A stretch of 41,536 bases of DNA, taken from contig JACRFA010000285.1 in the NCBI GenBank assembly GCA_016218065.1, positions 1 to 41,536 on the forward strand, read 5' to 3'. This document shows, in pieces, positions 1 through 7,770 of the stretch. Each line of letters opens with the position of its first letter. The stretch's first letter is position 1. The position numbers and the translations under genes were made by a program. The DNA comes from Ignavibacteriota bacterium. GTDB lineage: Bacteria; Bacteroidota; Ignavibacteria; UBA10030; UBA6906. Below the pieces are notes generated by a model. It made no database searches. It worked only from the letters and a program-made list of their open reading frames with translations, and had not been told where the DNA came from.

Positions 1-1
1 C

Positions 2-706
2 ACCTACGACGATTATTCGGGGAAGATCGACAGTGCGGGCCAGAAACTGAGCACGTTCACGTCGTACACGTGCAAGGTCGCTGGCAACAACAATCACTTT
101 GAGAACATCACGTTCGTCAATTCTGCAGGGCAAGTCGGACAAGCGGTGGCGCTGCATGTCGAGGGAGACCGATGCACGTTTCGTAACTGCAAACTCATCG
201 GCAATCAGGATACGCACTTTGCTGCCGGTGAAAACAGCCGACAGTACTATGAGAACTGCTACATCGAAGGAACGACGGATTTTATCTTCGGCGCGGCAAC
301 CGCGTATTTTGAGAATTGCACCATCCTCAGCAAGAAGAATTCGTACATCACGGCAGCATCCACGCCACCGACGCGTGAGTTTGGCTTCATCTTCCGTAAC
401 TGCACGCTGATCGCCGATTCCAACGCCACGAAAGTTTACCTCGGACGTCCATGGCGGCTGTACGCGTACACGGTCTTCCTCTACTGCAAGTTAGGCTCTC
501 ATATTCTGCCGGAAGGATGGCACAACTGGAGCAAACCGGAAGCTGAGAAGTCTGCACGGTACGCGGAGTACAACTGCTTCGGGTCAGGTGCGAATCCGAA
601 AGCAAGAGTTGTATGGTCACGGCAACTGTCGAAAGAAGAAGCCGCAGTTCTCACGCCGCAGAATGTTCTGCGCGGTTTTGATTTCTGGAATCCAACAGCA
701 AAATAG
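2..706 (+). CDS. Pectinesterase (carbohydrate esterase family 8), C-terminal part
   Basis: This is the 3' part of a pectin methylesterase, which removes methyl esters from homogalacturonan so that pectate lyases can cut it. The frame is open from the window edge, so the start is missing; about 234 residues remain of a family catalytic domain of about 300. The family signatures are visible in order: GQAVAL, then NQDTHF with the first catalytic Asp region, then [10 protein letters not shown] with the nucleophilic Asp, and LGRPWR with the substrate-binding Arg. The protein ends at FWNPTAK with no sorting tail, so its export signal should lie in the missing N-terminus. It is followed after 56 bp by a pectate lyase on the same strand, which supports a pectin-degradation pair. 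Family assignment is very secure; the degree of N-terminal loss is unknown. Confidence 0.95.
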   Translation, partial: TYDDYSGKIDSAGQKLSTFTSYTCKVAGNNNHFENITFVNSAGQVGQAVALHVEGDRCTFRNCKLIGNQDTHFAAGENSRQYYENCYIEGTTDFIFGAATAYFENCTILSKKNSYITAASTPPTREFGFIFRNCTLIADSNATKVYLGRPWRLYAYTVFLYCKLGSHILPEGWHNWSKPEAEKSARYAEYNCFGSGANPKARVVWSRQLSKEEAAVLTPQNVLRGFDFWNPTAK

Positions 707-762
707 ACACGCCGATGACTGAATCTACATCAGCAAAAGAAAACGAAGTCAGGACAACATGT

Positions 763-2703
763 ATGAGAAAACAAATTCATCTTCTCGTCTTGCTCGCGTC
801 TCTTCACATCTCTGTGCACGCACAGGAGATCATCATCCAAGAAAACGAAATGGGATTTTGTTCGGTTGATGGTGTGATTGCGACGAGCGTCGCCGGCTAT
901 ACGGGGTCGGGCTACGCAGACTCCGACCCCGGTGTCGGCAAAAGTATTAGCTGGCAGTTCACGGTTCCGGCGCAGGGAACGTATGCACTCATGTGGCGCT
1001 ACGGGCTCGGGGGAAATCCCGGCGACCGCAACGCGCGACTCCTGCTCAACGGCAATCTCACGATCGATACGGTTCGCTTTCCGCATACGGGAGCATGGAC
1101 GAACTGGACACTGAGCATACCGGTCAACGTTACGCTCGCTCCGGGCAGCTACAAGCTTCGCATTGAGGCATACTCTGCGAGCGGTCTCGCCAACGTCGAC
1201 TACGTGAAAGTCATCGGAGCGGCGGCCCCCGATTCATGCACGCCATCATACGTGCTGACGGTCGCGGCAAACAATTCTGCATGGGGAACGGTGACGTATG
1301 CACCAATTCAACCCTACTACGATCGAGGCACGCTCGTCACCGTGCGAGCGCATGCAAATCCGGGCTACTACTTCCAGAGCTGGACGGGCGAAGAACCGAG
1401 CGCTGATTCTGTTTTCACATTTGCCATCAGAAGCAACGTCAGCGCTGTTGCACGCTTCTTGCCAAGCGGTACTGTCATGGATCAGGACATCACAGGTTAC
1501 GCGACTGTTCAATCAGACAACGGAACGCCGTACACATTGATCGGCGGTGCGCTCGGCGATACGGTCGTGGCGACGACTGTCGCGCAGTTGCAGAGCTATC
1601 TCGGCGGCGCAGGACCACGCGTTGTGAGGTTCACAGGCGAGCTTGTCGGAACCGATGTTGTCACGATTACGTCGGATAAGACACTCCTTGGCGCCGGAAC
1701 TGCGCATCTTCGCGGCATTGAGCTTTCGATCAACAATGCTCGCAATGTTATCATCAGGAACATTACTGTCTCTCACGTAACGCCGCAAGATGCCGTCGAG
1801 ATCAACGGACGATCGAAGAACATCCTCATCGATCATTGCGACTTCTCTTCCGACCGCGATCACGGAACAGAGTACTACGACGGCCTGCTCGATGTTAAGA
1901 ACGAATCGTCGTTCATCACGGTTGCGTGGTGCAAATTCCACGACCATTTCAAAACGTCACTGATCAGCTCGGGCGATCAGGCGGTTGCCGACACGGTCAT
2001 TCGCATCACGTATCATCACAATTATTTCTACAACTGCGAGTCGCGGCTTCCCAGCATTCGCTTTGGCAAGGCGCACATCTTCAACAACTACTACAAGAAC
2101 TGCCACACGGCCATCAATTCGCGCATGGGCGCGTGCGTGCGCGTCGAACGGAATTACTTCGACTCCGTCGGGACTGCGGTGATGGCGGAGTTCAGTACAA
2201 TTCCCGGTCGGGGACAACTCATCGACAATCATTTCGGAACCAGCGCCGTCACGATTTCCGAAGTCTGCGCCCCGCAAGTGCCGTACTCGTATCAAGCGTT
2301 CCTCAGCGCGACAGATAGCGTCCCGGCCATCGTTGCGCGTGGCGTGACGGATGTTCGTGAGCCGGGCACTCTTCCCCATCGCTTCGCACTTGGCAATTAT
2401 CCCAACCCGTTCAATCCGACAACGAACATCAAATTCTCCGTAGGGATCCCTTCGGGACAAATCCCAAATATCAAACCCCATTCAAGCACCAGCTCGGGAT
2501 TTGGCAATTGGAATGTGGGCATTGTTACGCTGAAGGTGTACGATGTGTTGGGGAGGGACGTCGCGACTTTGGTGAATGAAGAAATGAAACCGGGAACGTA
2601 TGAGAGAGTGTTTGATGGCAGCGGGCTTGCGAGCGGTGTGTACTATTATCGCCTCACAACCAAAACATTCACAAGCACGAAGAGTATGGTTCTGATGAAA
2701 TAG
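763..2703 (+). CDS. Secreted pectate lyase (PL1-like) with CBM and T9SS sorting domain
   Basis: A multidomain exoenzyme of 646 residues. A signal peptide ([14 protein letters not shown], ending near VHAQ) is followed by a CBM35/CBM6-like beta-sandwich (about residues 22-152), a short Gly/Trp-containing bacterial repeat (about 162-233), and a parallel beta-helix pectate lyase domain (about 243-500). The lyase shows [19 protein letters not shown] and RLPSIRFG; the last contains the expected catalytic Arg region. The tail (about 545-646) has [10 protein letters not shown] and [13 protein letters not shown], the type A T9SS sorting domain, so the protein should cross the outer membrane and be released or surface-anchored. 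The ATG at 763 is chosen because an AGGA lies 8 bp upstream and it begins the signal peptide; an in-frame ATG at 715 has neither. The sorting domain carries an unusual 26-codon insert. Pectate rather than pectin specificity is inferred. Confidence 0.93.
   Translation: MRKQIHLLVLLASLHISVHAQEIIIQENEMGFCSVDGVIATSVAGYTGSGYADSDPGVGKSISWQFTVPAQGTYALMWRYGLGGNPGDRNARLLLNGNLTIDTVRFPHTGAWTNWTLSIPVNVTLAPGSYKLRIEAYSASGLANVDYVKVIGAAAPDSCTPSYVLTVAANNSAWGTVTYAPIQPYYDRGTLVTVRAHANPGYYFQSWTGEEPSADSVFTFAIRSNVSAVARFLPSGTVMDQDITGYATVQSDNGTPYTLIGGALGDTVVATTVAQLQSYLGGAGPRVVRFTGELVGTDVVTITSDKTLLGAGTAHLRGIELSINNARNVIIRNITVSHVTPQDAVEINGRSKNILIDHCDFSSDRDHGTEYYDGLLDVKNESSFITVAWCKFHDHFKTSLISSGDQAVADTVIRITYHHNYFYNCESRLPSIRFGKAHIFNNYYKNCHTAINSRMGACVRVERNYFDSVGTAVMAEFSTIPGRGQLIDNHFGTSAVTISEVCAPQVPYSYQAFLSATDSVPAIVARGVTDVREPGTLPHRFALGNYPNPFNPTTNIKFSVGIPSGQIPNIKPHSSTSSGFGNWNVGIVTLKVYDVLGRDVATLVNEEMKPGTYERVFDGSGLASGVYYYRLTTKTFTSTKSMVLMK
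2443..2520 (+). repeat. Repeat-like in-frame insert inside the T9SS domain
   Basis: These 78 nt (26 codons) fall between the conserved strands IKFSV and VTLKVYD of the T9SS tail, where related domains normally have only a few residues. The DNA has a GGGATCCC palindrome and then CCAAAT and ATTTGG as inverted partners, and it reads as low-complexity peptide ([12 protein letters not shown]...). It looks like a small palindromic element that inserted without breaking the frame. The boundaries are approximate. Confidence 0.5.
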
Positions 2704-2710
2704 AAGCGCA

Positions 2711-2745
2711 AAAAGGCCGCCCGAGAGTTCGAGCGGCCTTTTTGT
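2711..2745. terminator. Bidirectional intrinsic terminator
   Basis: A perfect 9-bp stem, AAAGGCCGC (2712-2720) with GCGGCCTTT (2733-2741), has a 12-nt loop. T runs follow the stem on the plus strand and, read in reverse, on the minus strand. It sits between the convergent pectate lyase gene and the last gene of the minus-strand envelope operon and can serve both. Confidence 0.88.
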
Positions 2746-2754
2746 TTTGCATCC

Positions 2755-2776
2755 CAACGATCAACGGTCAACGATC
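2755..2776. repeat. Heptamer direct repeat (CAACGRT)3
   Basis: Three consecutive 7-bp units, CAACGAT, CAACGGT, CAACGAT, lie in the short gap between terminator and gene. Related RTCAAYR-type arrays occur near 18766 and 18851. Confidence 0.6.
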
Positions 2777-2784
2777 CACCAATA

Positions 2785-4311
2785 TCACCAGGGAATCTCG
2801 TACGAGACGTCGGCGATAATTGTGTTCACGCTTTCGGTGTTGATGCTCGCCGCGTTCGACCACGTGTCGATGTATTTGAGATTCGAGAACTCATACGCCA
2901 CGTTCAGCTTTGCTCCGGCGAAGTTGACGCCTGCCCCAAACGAAACAACGGCGTAGCGCTGCGGCTCACCGCGCAACGCGTTCGACAGCGGCTCGAACAG
3001 TTCTGCATCCTCGCGCACGCCGGCTCGCAGAGCCAACCAATCGCTCGGACGAAACTCGGCGCCGACACGCCAGCCGGCAAACGAGAGCCAGGGATTTGTC
3101 ACAATGCCGTTCGCATCGGTGTATTCGGCAGACGCGTACGATCGGATTTCATATTCTACTCCGACCACAAGATTGTCGCGAAGATTGATCGCAAGTCCGA
3201 TATTCCCTCGCCACGGAAACTTCGTCTTGTCCTCGCCGCTTACTGAGCCAGTGTAGGTTGCATGCGACGAGTCTGCCCGATGGTTGGCGCGGTACACTCC
3301 CGTTACGGTGTCTGATTGAATGCTCATGGAAAACTTGCGCGTGATTGTCGTCGGAGGCTTCACAGAAAAACCGGCGGTGAAGTTCTTGCCTTTGTACCTT
3401 CCGCTCAGCGTGATCTCAGCGCCGCTGTAGTCGGATGTTCCGGTCTTTGTATAGTTGACCATGCCGTACTTGTCGATTCTGAGATAGTTGTTGTAGAACG
3501 CCAATCTGCCGCGGCCGATGCGCGCCTCATTGTCATCGGTGCTTCCCTTCAAATACAATCCGCTGACGCCAAGCGATAGTCGCTCATTGAAGAGCGCGAC
3601 GGAAACCGCGCCACCGTAGCCATAGATGGCGCCTTCACGTTGTTGATAGTACTGATACCATTGCGTTCTGTAGGGATTTGCGTTGAGGTTGCCTGTCCGG
3701 ATTGTGCTGTCGAGAACCGACAAGACGGAAGGCGAAAGACAGTTATTGTTCTGATAGAAGCGTTCGAGGTTGGCATATTGAACAAAGCCGGCGCCGGCCA
3801 CAATTCGCATTGACTCAAGTGAGAACGGAACAGCAACAAACGCTTGCAACGGCAGTGTTTTGTTCTTCTTTCTTCCCCAATTAGGTCCGATGGAATCGAA
3901 CGGACGCTGCACAGTGTCACTGGCCGTCGGAGGCGGATTGTACACGGTGTCGGGATCACTAACACTGCCCGTCGTGCCTTCCATCAACAAGCTAAAGGCT
4001 GAGTGAGTTTGCAATCCGCCATAGCGCTGCTCTTGCTTATTCTCTTTGAACTGCTGAACGCCGCCAAAAGAAAACTGCAAGCCCTGCAGCGAAGTGAGTT
4101 GCGCAGGATTGGAGAACATGATTGAGACATCATTTCGTATCGCGAGACTAATGCCGCCTGATGCCCGAGACGCTGCCGACTGAAGCGACGCGTGATTGAG
4201 TCCCTGATAGGTAAGTGGAGAATCGTAGCCTTGCGCAAGACTCGTCTGCGTAGTTGTCATGAGCAAGCCCGCCGCCGAGACAAAGGCAGCAATGTGAATT
4301 CGTAGTTTCAT
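2785..4311 (-). CDS. Outer-membrane beta-barrel protein (FadL/PorV-like)
   Basis: A 508-residue outer-membrane protein with a signal peptide ending near TSLAQ. The N-terminal region has the pattern NDVSIMFSNPAQLTSLQG, comparable to the NPA motif of the FadL/PorV barrel superfamily, followed by alternating hydrophobic strands and barrel-type tyrosine/glycine-rich turns to the C-terminal VSYEIPW. The ATG overlaps the stop of the preceding PorV/PorQ-family gene by 1 nt (TAATG), so translation is probably coupled. It is the last gene of the envelope operon and ends at the bidirectional terminator. A substrate cannot be deduced; a small-molecule channel or a T9SS accessory barrel are both possible. 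Confidence 0.8.
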   Translation of the reverse strand: MKLRIHIAAFVSAAGLLMTTTQTSLAQGYDSPLTYQGLNHASLQSAASRASGGISLAIRNDVSIMFSNPAQLTSLQGLQFSFGGVQQFKENKQEQRYGGLQTHSAFSLLMEGTTGSVSDPDTVYNPPPTASDTVQRPFDSIGPNWGRKKNKTLPLQAFVAVPFSLESMRIVAGAGFVQYANLERFYQNNNCLSPSVLSVLDSTIRTGNLNANPYRTQWYQYYQQREGAIYGYGGAVSVALFNERLSLGVSGLYLKGSTDDNEARIGRGRLAFYNNYLRIDKYGMVNYTKTGTSDYSGAEITLSGRYKGKNFTAGFSVKPPTTITRKFSMSIQSDTVTGVYRANHRADSSHATYTGSVSGEDKTKFPWRGNIGLAINLRDNLVVGVEYEIRSYASAEYTDANGIVTNPWLSFAGWRVGAEFRPSDWLALRAGVREDAELFEPLSNALRGEPQRYAVVSFGAGVNFAGAKLNVAYEFSNLKYIDTWSNAASINTESVNTIIADVSYEIPW

Positions 4312-5336
4312 TAGAATCCGGCTCCTATAGTAATGCGATGAACACTGCCGAGATTGTAGTCGAGAGAGCCATAGCTGTAGTCAACGCTCAGTTTCATATC
4401 TGTCAGGCGATGCTTCAATCCTATCCCTGCGACGATACCGTCGGCATCGTAGTTTGCTTTGTAGCCAACGCGCAGCGCAACGAGATTGGAGAACTCATAT
4501 TCCATTCCCATGTGAGCTTGTTGCGCGTAATCGTTGGGCTGAAAGAGATCGAACGCCAGACTCAACCGGCTCTCTTCTGATTCGAAGAAAAGGGCATCAT
4601 GTCCCATCACGTCTGTTGCGATGCCGACCCGGAGTGAAAGAGGCAAGGGGTTGGCTTCGCCTGCGTACTTCACATCAGCGCCGAAGTTTTGCACCGCCGC
4701 ACCGATTCTGATGGACCGGAAGCCTGTATTGTAACCAATGCCAAAATCAAACATCAGTCCGTTCGCCCACGTCTTGACGGTAACAGGGTTCTTCCGCGAG
4801 TCAAATGTTTCGGCCATTGATCCATTGTACAGAGACTCGTGCGCGTATTTCGCAGTCAGGCCAACGGTGAACTTGTCGGTGAGCCGGTTGGCGTAGCTGA
4901 CGCCGACAAGATAGGTGAATGGTCGGAACGTGTTGCCCGTCAGCCCCGGGTACTCCGTGCTTTGATTGTACGGCGCAGTCCATTTCGCTTCTTCAATCTC
5001 GCCGAAGTCAACATATTGCACTTGCACGCCGATGTTGCCGAAGGATTCAAACGATGTCGCAAATGAGAGCGCGCCTTGTTGCGTGTCAAAGATCCAATTC
5101 AAATACGTCATCGACACTTCACTGTTATCGATCAACGCCAGGCCTGCCGGATTCCAGAAAACCGCTTCGGCGCCTGAGGCCAACACGCTGTACGCCTCGC
5201 CCATCGCAGTCGCCCGGGCGCACGGCATGACTTTCAGGAACTGCATTGAAGTGCTGCCTACCTTTTGCGAGAACGCTGTTGTTGCAAGCACGCTCACCGC
5301 AAAGAAGGGCAGAATTGAGAAAAGTAATTTCTTCAT
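4311..5336 (-). CDS. PorV/PorQ family outer-membrane protein
   Basis: A 341-residue barrel protein of the PorV/PorQ family, whose characterised members are T9SS outer-membrane components that escort or hold cargo. The signal peptide is MKKLLFSILPFFAVSV..., then QFLKVMPCARATAMGEAY and EAVFWNPAGLA, the typical family N-terminal signature, and a C-terminal run of beta strands ending ITIGAGF. The start at 5336 is preferred over an upstream in-frame codon at 5357 because it begins the signal peptide and has AGAGGA about 9 bp upstream. It follows the T9SS-tailed exoprotein by 17 bp and overlaps the next barrel gene by 1 nt. The position suggests it serves that exoprotein, which is an inference. Confidence 0.88.
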   Translation of the reverse strand: MKKLLFSILPFFAVSVLATTAFSQKVGSTSMQFLKVMPCARATAMGEAYSVLASGAEAVFWNPAGLALIDNSEVSMTYLNWIFDTQQGALSFATSFESFGNIGVQVQYVDFGEIEEAKWTAPYNQSTEYPGLTGNTFRPFTYLVGVSYANRLTDKFTVGLTAKYAHESLYNGSMAETFDSRKNPVTVKTWANGLMFDFGIGYNTGFRSIRIGAAVQNFGADVKYAGEANPLPLSLRVGIATDVMGHDALFFESEESRLSLAFDLFQPNDYAQQAHMGMEYEFSNLVALRVGYKANYDADGIVAGIGLKHRLTDMKLSVDYSYGSLDYNLGSVHRITIGAGF

Positions 5337-5353
5337 GGCTGTCACATCCTCTG

Positions 5354-7738
5354 TCAATGTATGACGACAAATTTGCCTTTTGCGATTGAGCCATCATTCA
5401 AATCCTCTACAACGTAGAAGTACACTCCGGCTGCAATCCTTTGGCTGTTACGCGAAATCTGGAACCACTCATGCGAATACAAGTCGGCATCGTGCATCAC
5501 TTCGCCAACGAGCTGTCCGCTGTATGAGAACACGCGAATGCGTGCGCGCTGGGGGAGACCGAAAAACTTTATTCTGTCGTTGATGTCGCCTTCGAGCGTT
5601 GATCCACCATAGTTGCTCGTCAGGATGAGCGGGTTCGGTGCAACGTACAGTTTTCCGCCAAGCTTCAGCACGGCGGCTTTGTCCGTAATCTGATACGTGA
5701 TATTTGTGAAGCCGCTCCGGCCGCCGAGTGAATCGACAGAGATGAGGGCGTAGTAGTAGTTTTCTCCAACGAGACTCGCCCCATCACGATACACATACAT
5801 TTGCGGTCCGCCATACGTTGAATCAACATCATAGTATCGTGGATCGCGCAAGCGAATAGTGTCAAGAACAGTCCAGGGACCCAAGCCTTCGGGCGATTTG
5901 AGCACGAGATAATGACTGAGACTTGCGCGGATTCTTCCGGCAAGTCGCGCCGCTTGCACATTGGGCAGCGACGTGAATGCTTCGACTGCGGGCGACCAGA
6001 CCAATCTGTTTTTCGTGTCGCGCCCATTCTTCACAATGAGATGTGGCGAAGGAATGGGAATATAGCTTGTATTATATGCACCGGTGGCCGCAGTGCTCTC
6101 CGGCCTAAACTGAACACCATCATACTTCTTCAACGCTTTTCCGGTGTACATTTGAATGGCGCGATCTGCCACGTCGCGAATCGAGATCACCCTGGCCGGG
6201 TCGACGCTCGAAACGCCATTGCCTCCCGTAACGTACCAGGGGAGCGAATGATTTTGCAGGTACGTACTTCCCATCGTGGTGATTCCCGCGATCCCGGAAA
6301 GGTTTGGATATGTCACCGTGTTATACCAACTCGGAACAGGCGAGAACCAGCTACCATTGTTCACTCCGTGTCCGGCGTTGCGTCCGCCTGCATCGCGCCA
6401 CACACTATCAACAGCAACACCGGGGCCGTATCCGACCACATGGGCGATGGCAAACTTCAGATGCTCGCCGGGTCGAAACACATACGGACCGAATGACATG
6501 TAATGGAAGAAAGCGCCTGTGTATCCGCTTCCAGAAAACGCGCGCGGCTTCATGCGTCCGTGCCAGTAGTCGATGAACGACTGATTGGCGATGGGATCGG
6601 TAAGTCCCGGCGCCCACGGATACGCCGCCTTGTACGGCGAGTGGAACAGCGCCCAGTTGCTTGAGTCTGCCGATGCCGTTGAGCCGGTCTGCTTATTGTT
6701 GAAGCCATTCGGGTTGTGTGTGTTGATGTCCAAGCCAAGCAAAATCGTTCGGCTCATTTCCTGGTTTCGGTTGCCATTCGTTTCCGTCGAGTATGGTTGC
6801 TTGAACTTGCCGTTCTCATCCCACACTCGTGCACTGTCGGAGACGGTGTACGTCGTCTGGCTCCTTGGTTGGAGACGGTCGTAATCGTAGTGCAACGGCA
6901 ACACGCCAACTGCTTGCGGCGAGTTCAATCCGCCGCGGTTTCCCGGGCTTGACCATCGGTCGAAGTACACGGTGTCGGGAAAACCATTGCGGCTGTGCAC
7001 GTATGTCATCAGCCGCGAGAAATTGTATCGGCAATACTCTTCGCGGCTGCGGCTCGTGACGCTCGATTCGTTCCAGATGCCGTACTTACGCTGAAGCCCG
7101 AACGCCGATGGCGAGAACGCATTCTGCGACATCACAAAGCCATTCGTGTACTCAAGCGTGTCGAAGTTGACAATGTCGTATTCCGTGATGATGAAGGAGT
7201 CATAGCCGGGGAAACTCCACGCACGACTCGTTTGCGTGACGCGCAATTTCATCGGGGGAGTCGTTTCATACTGCGTAACAATCTTCTCCTCCGCTTCATC
7301 GGGATTGAAATTTGGATTGAGTGAACCATCAGCCAGCACAGGATAGTTCTCCGTCCGCACGATGCTGCCGGGAATCACGAAGACTCCTGCAACTGCGATC
7401 GCGTTTCCGGATCCGTCGGTAATTCCTCCGCATGCGCGTGCCTCATACGTACCGCGCACGAGTGCACGGAGCACAAGGCCCGATCCCTGTCCGTTCTGTT
7501 GTCCCCAATATGGTATTTGGTCGAGCGTCATGCGTGAGAACGGCGGCCATTCCAGCGATGACGTACCGAGCGGAAGCCCGACTGACGTCGAGTTCGACCC
7601 TTCGAGTGCCCGCCCGAGTTCACCGGTGTTGTACACCGTTTGGCGCAGCATGCTGCGGGTATGATTCCTGTAATCGCGCTGTGCAAACGCCAGCGACGCC
7701 GTCAGCAGCACGAGCAGGAGATAGGTTAGTTTCTTCAT
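5354..7738 (-). CDS. T9SS-sorted large secreted protein of unknown function
   Basis: A 794-residue exported protein. A signal peptide (MKKLTYLLLVLLTASLAFAQ) is followed by a long region with no domain I recognise, rich in Tyr, Trp, Asn and Gly. The C-terminal 90 residues resemble a T9SS sorting domain: LYVAPNPLI, then IRVFSYSGQLVGEV, then AAGVYFYVVEDLNDG and a short strand KGKFVVIH. The APNP motif is a variant of the usual YPNPF. The ATG at 7738 is chosen as the start of the signal peptide; a codon at 7759 adds seven unlikely residues. The gene lies 32 bp after the TonB receptor and 17 bp before the PorV/PorQ gene, in what looks like one transcript. It may be the surface partner of that receptor, but its function is unknown. 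Confidence 0.85.
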   Translation of the reverse strand: MKKLTYLLLVLLTASLAFAQRDYRNHTRSMLRQTVYNTGELGRALEGSNSTSVGLPLGTSSLEWPPFSRMTLDQIPYWGQQNGQGSGLVLRALVRGTYEARACGGITDGSGNAIAVAGVFVIPGSIVRTENYPVLADGSLNPNFNPDEAEEKIVTQYETTPPMKLRVTQTSRAWSFPGYDSFIITEYDIVNFDTLEYTNGFVMSQNAFSPSAFGLQRKYGIWNESSVTSRSREEYCRYNFSRLMTYVHSRNGFPDTVYFDRWSSPGNRGGLNSPQAVGVLPLHYDYDRLQPRSQTTYTVSDSARVWDENGKFKQPYSTETNGNRNQEMSRTILLGLDINTHNPNGFNNKQTGSTASADSSNWALFHSPYKAAYPWAPGLTDPIANQSFIDYWHGRMKPRAFSGSGYTGAFFHYMSFGPYVFRPGEHLKFAIAHVVGYGPGVAVDSVWRDAGGRNAGHGVNNGSWFSPVPSWYNTVTYPNLSGIAGITTMGSTYLQNHSLPWYVTGGNGVSSVDPARVISIRDVADRAIQMYTGKALKKYDGVQFRPESTAATGAYNTSYIPIPSPHLIVKNGRDTKNRLVWSPAVEAFTSLPNVQAARLAGRIRASLSHYLVLKSPEGLGPWTVLDTIRLRDPRYYDVDSTYGGPQMYVYRDGASLVGENYYYALISVDSLGGRSGFTNITYQITDKAAVLKLGGKLYVAPNPLILTSNYGGSTLEGDINDRIKFFGLPQRARIRVFSYSGQLVGEVMHDADLYSHEWFQISRNSQRIAAGVYFYVVEDLNDGSIAKGKFVVIH

Positions 7739-7770
7739 CGTCCGATTCCTCTGATGCATAATATCATTTT

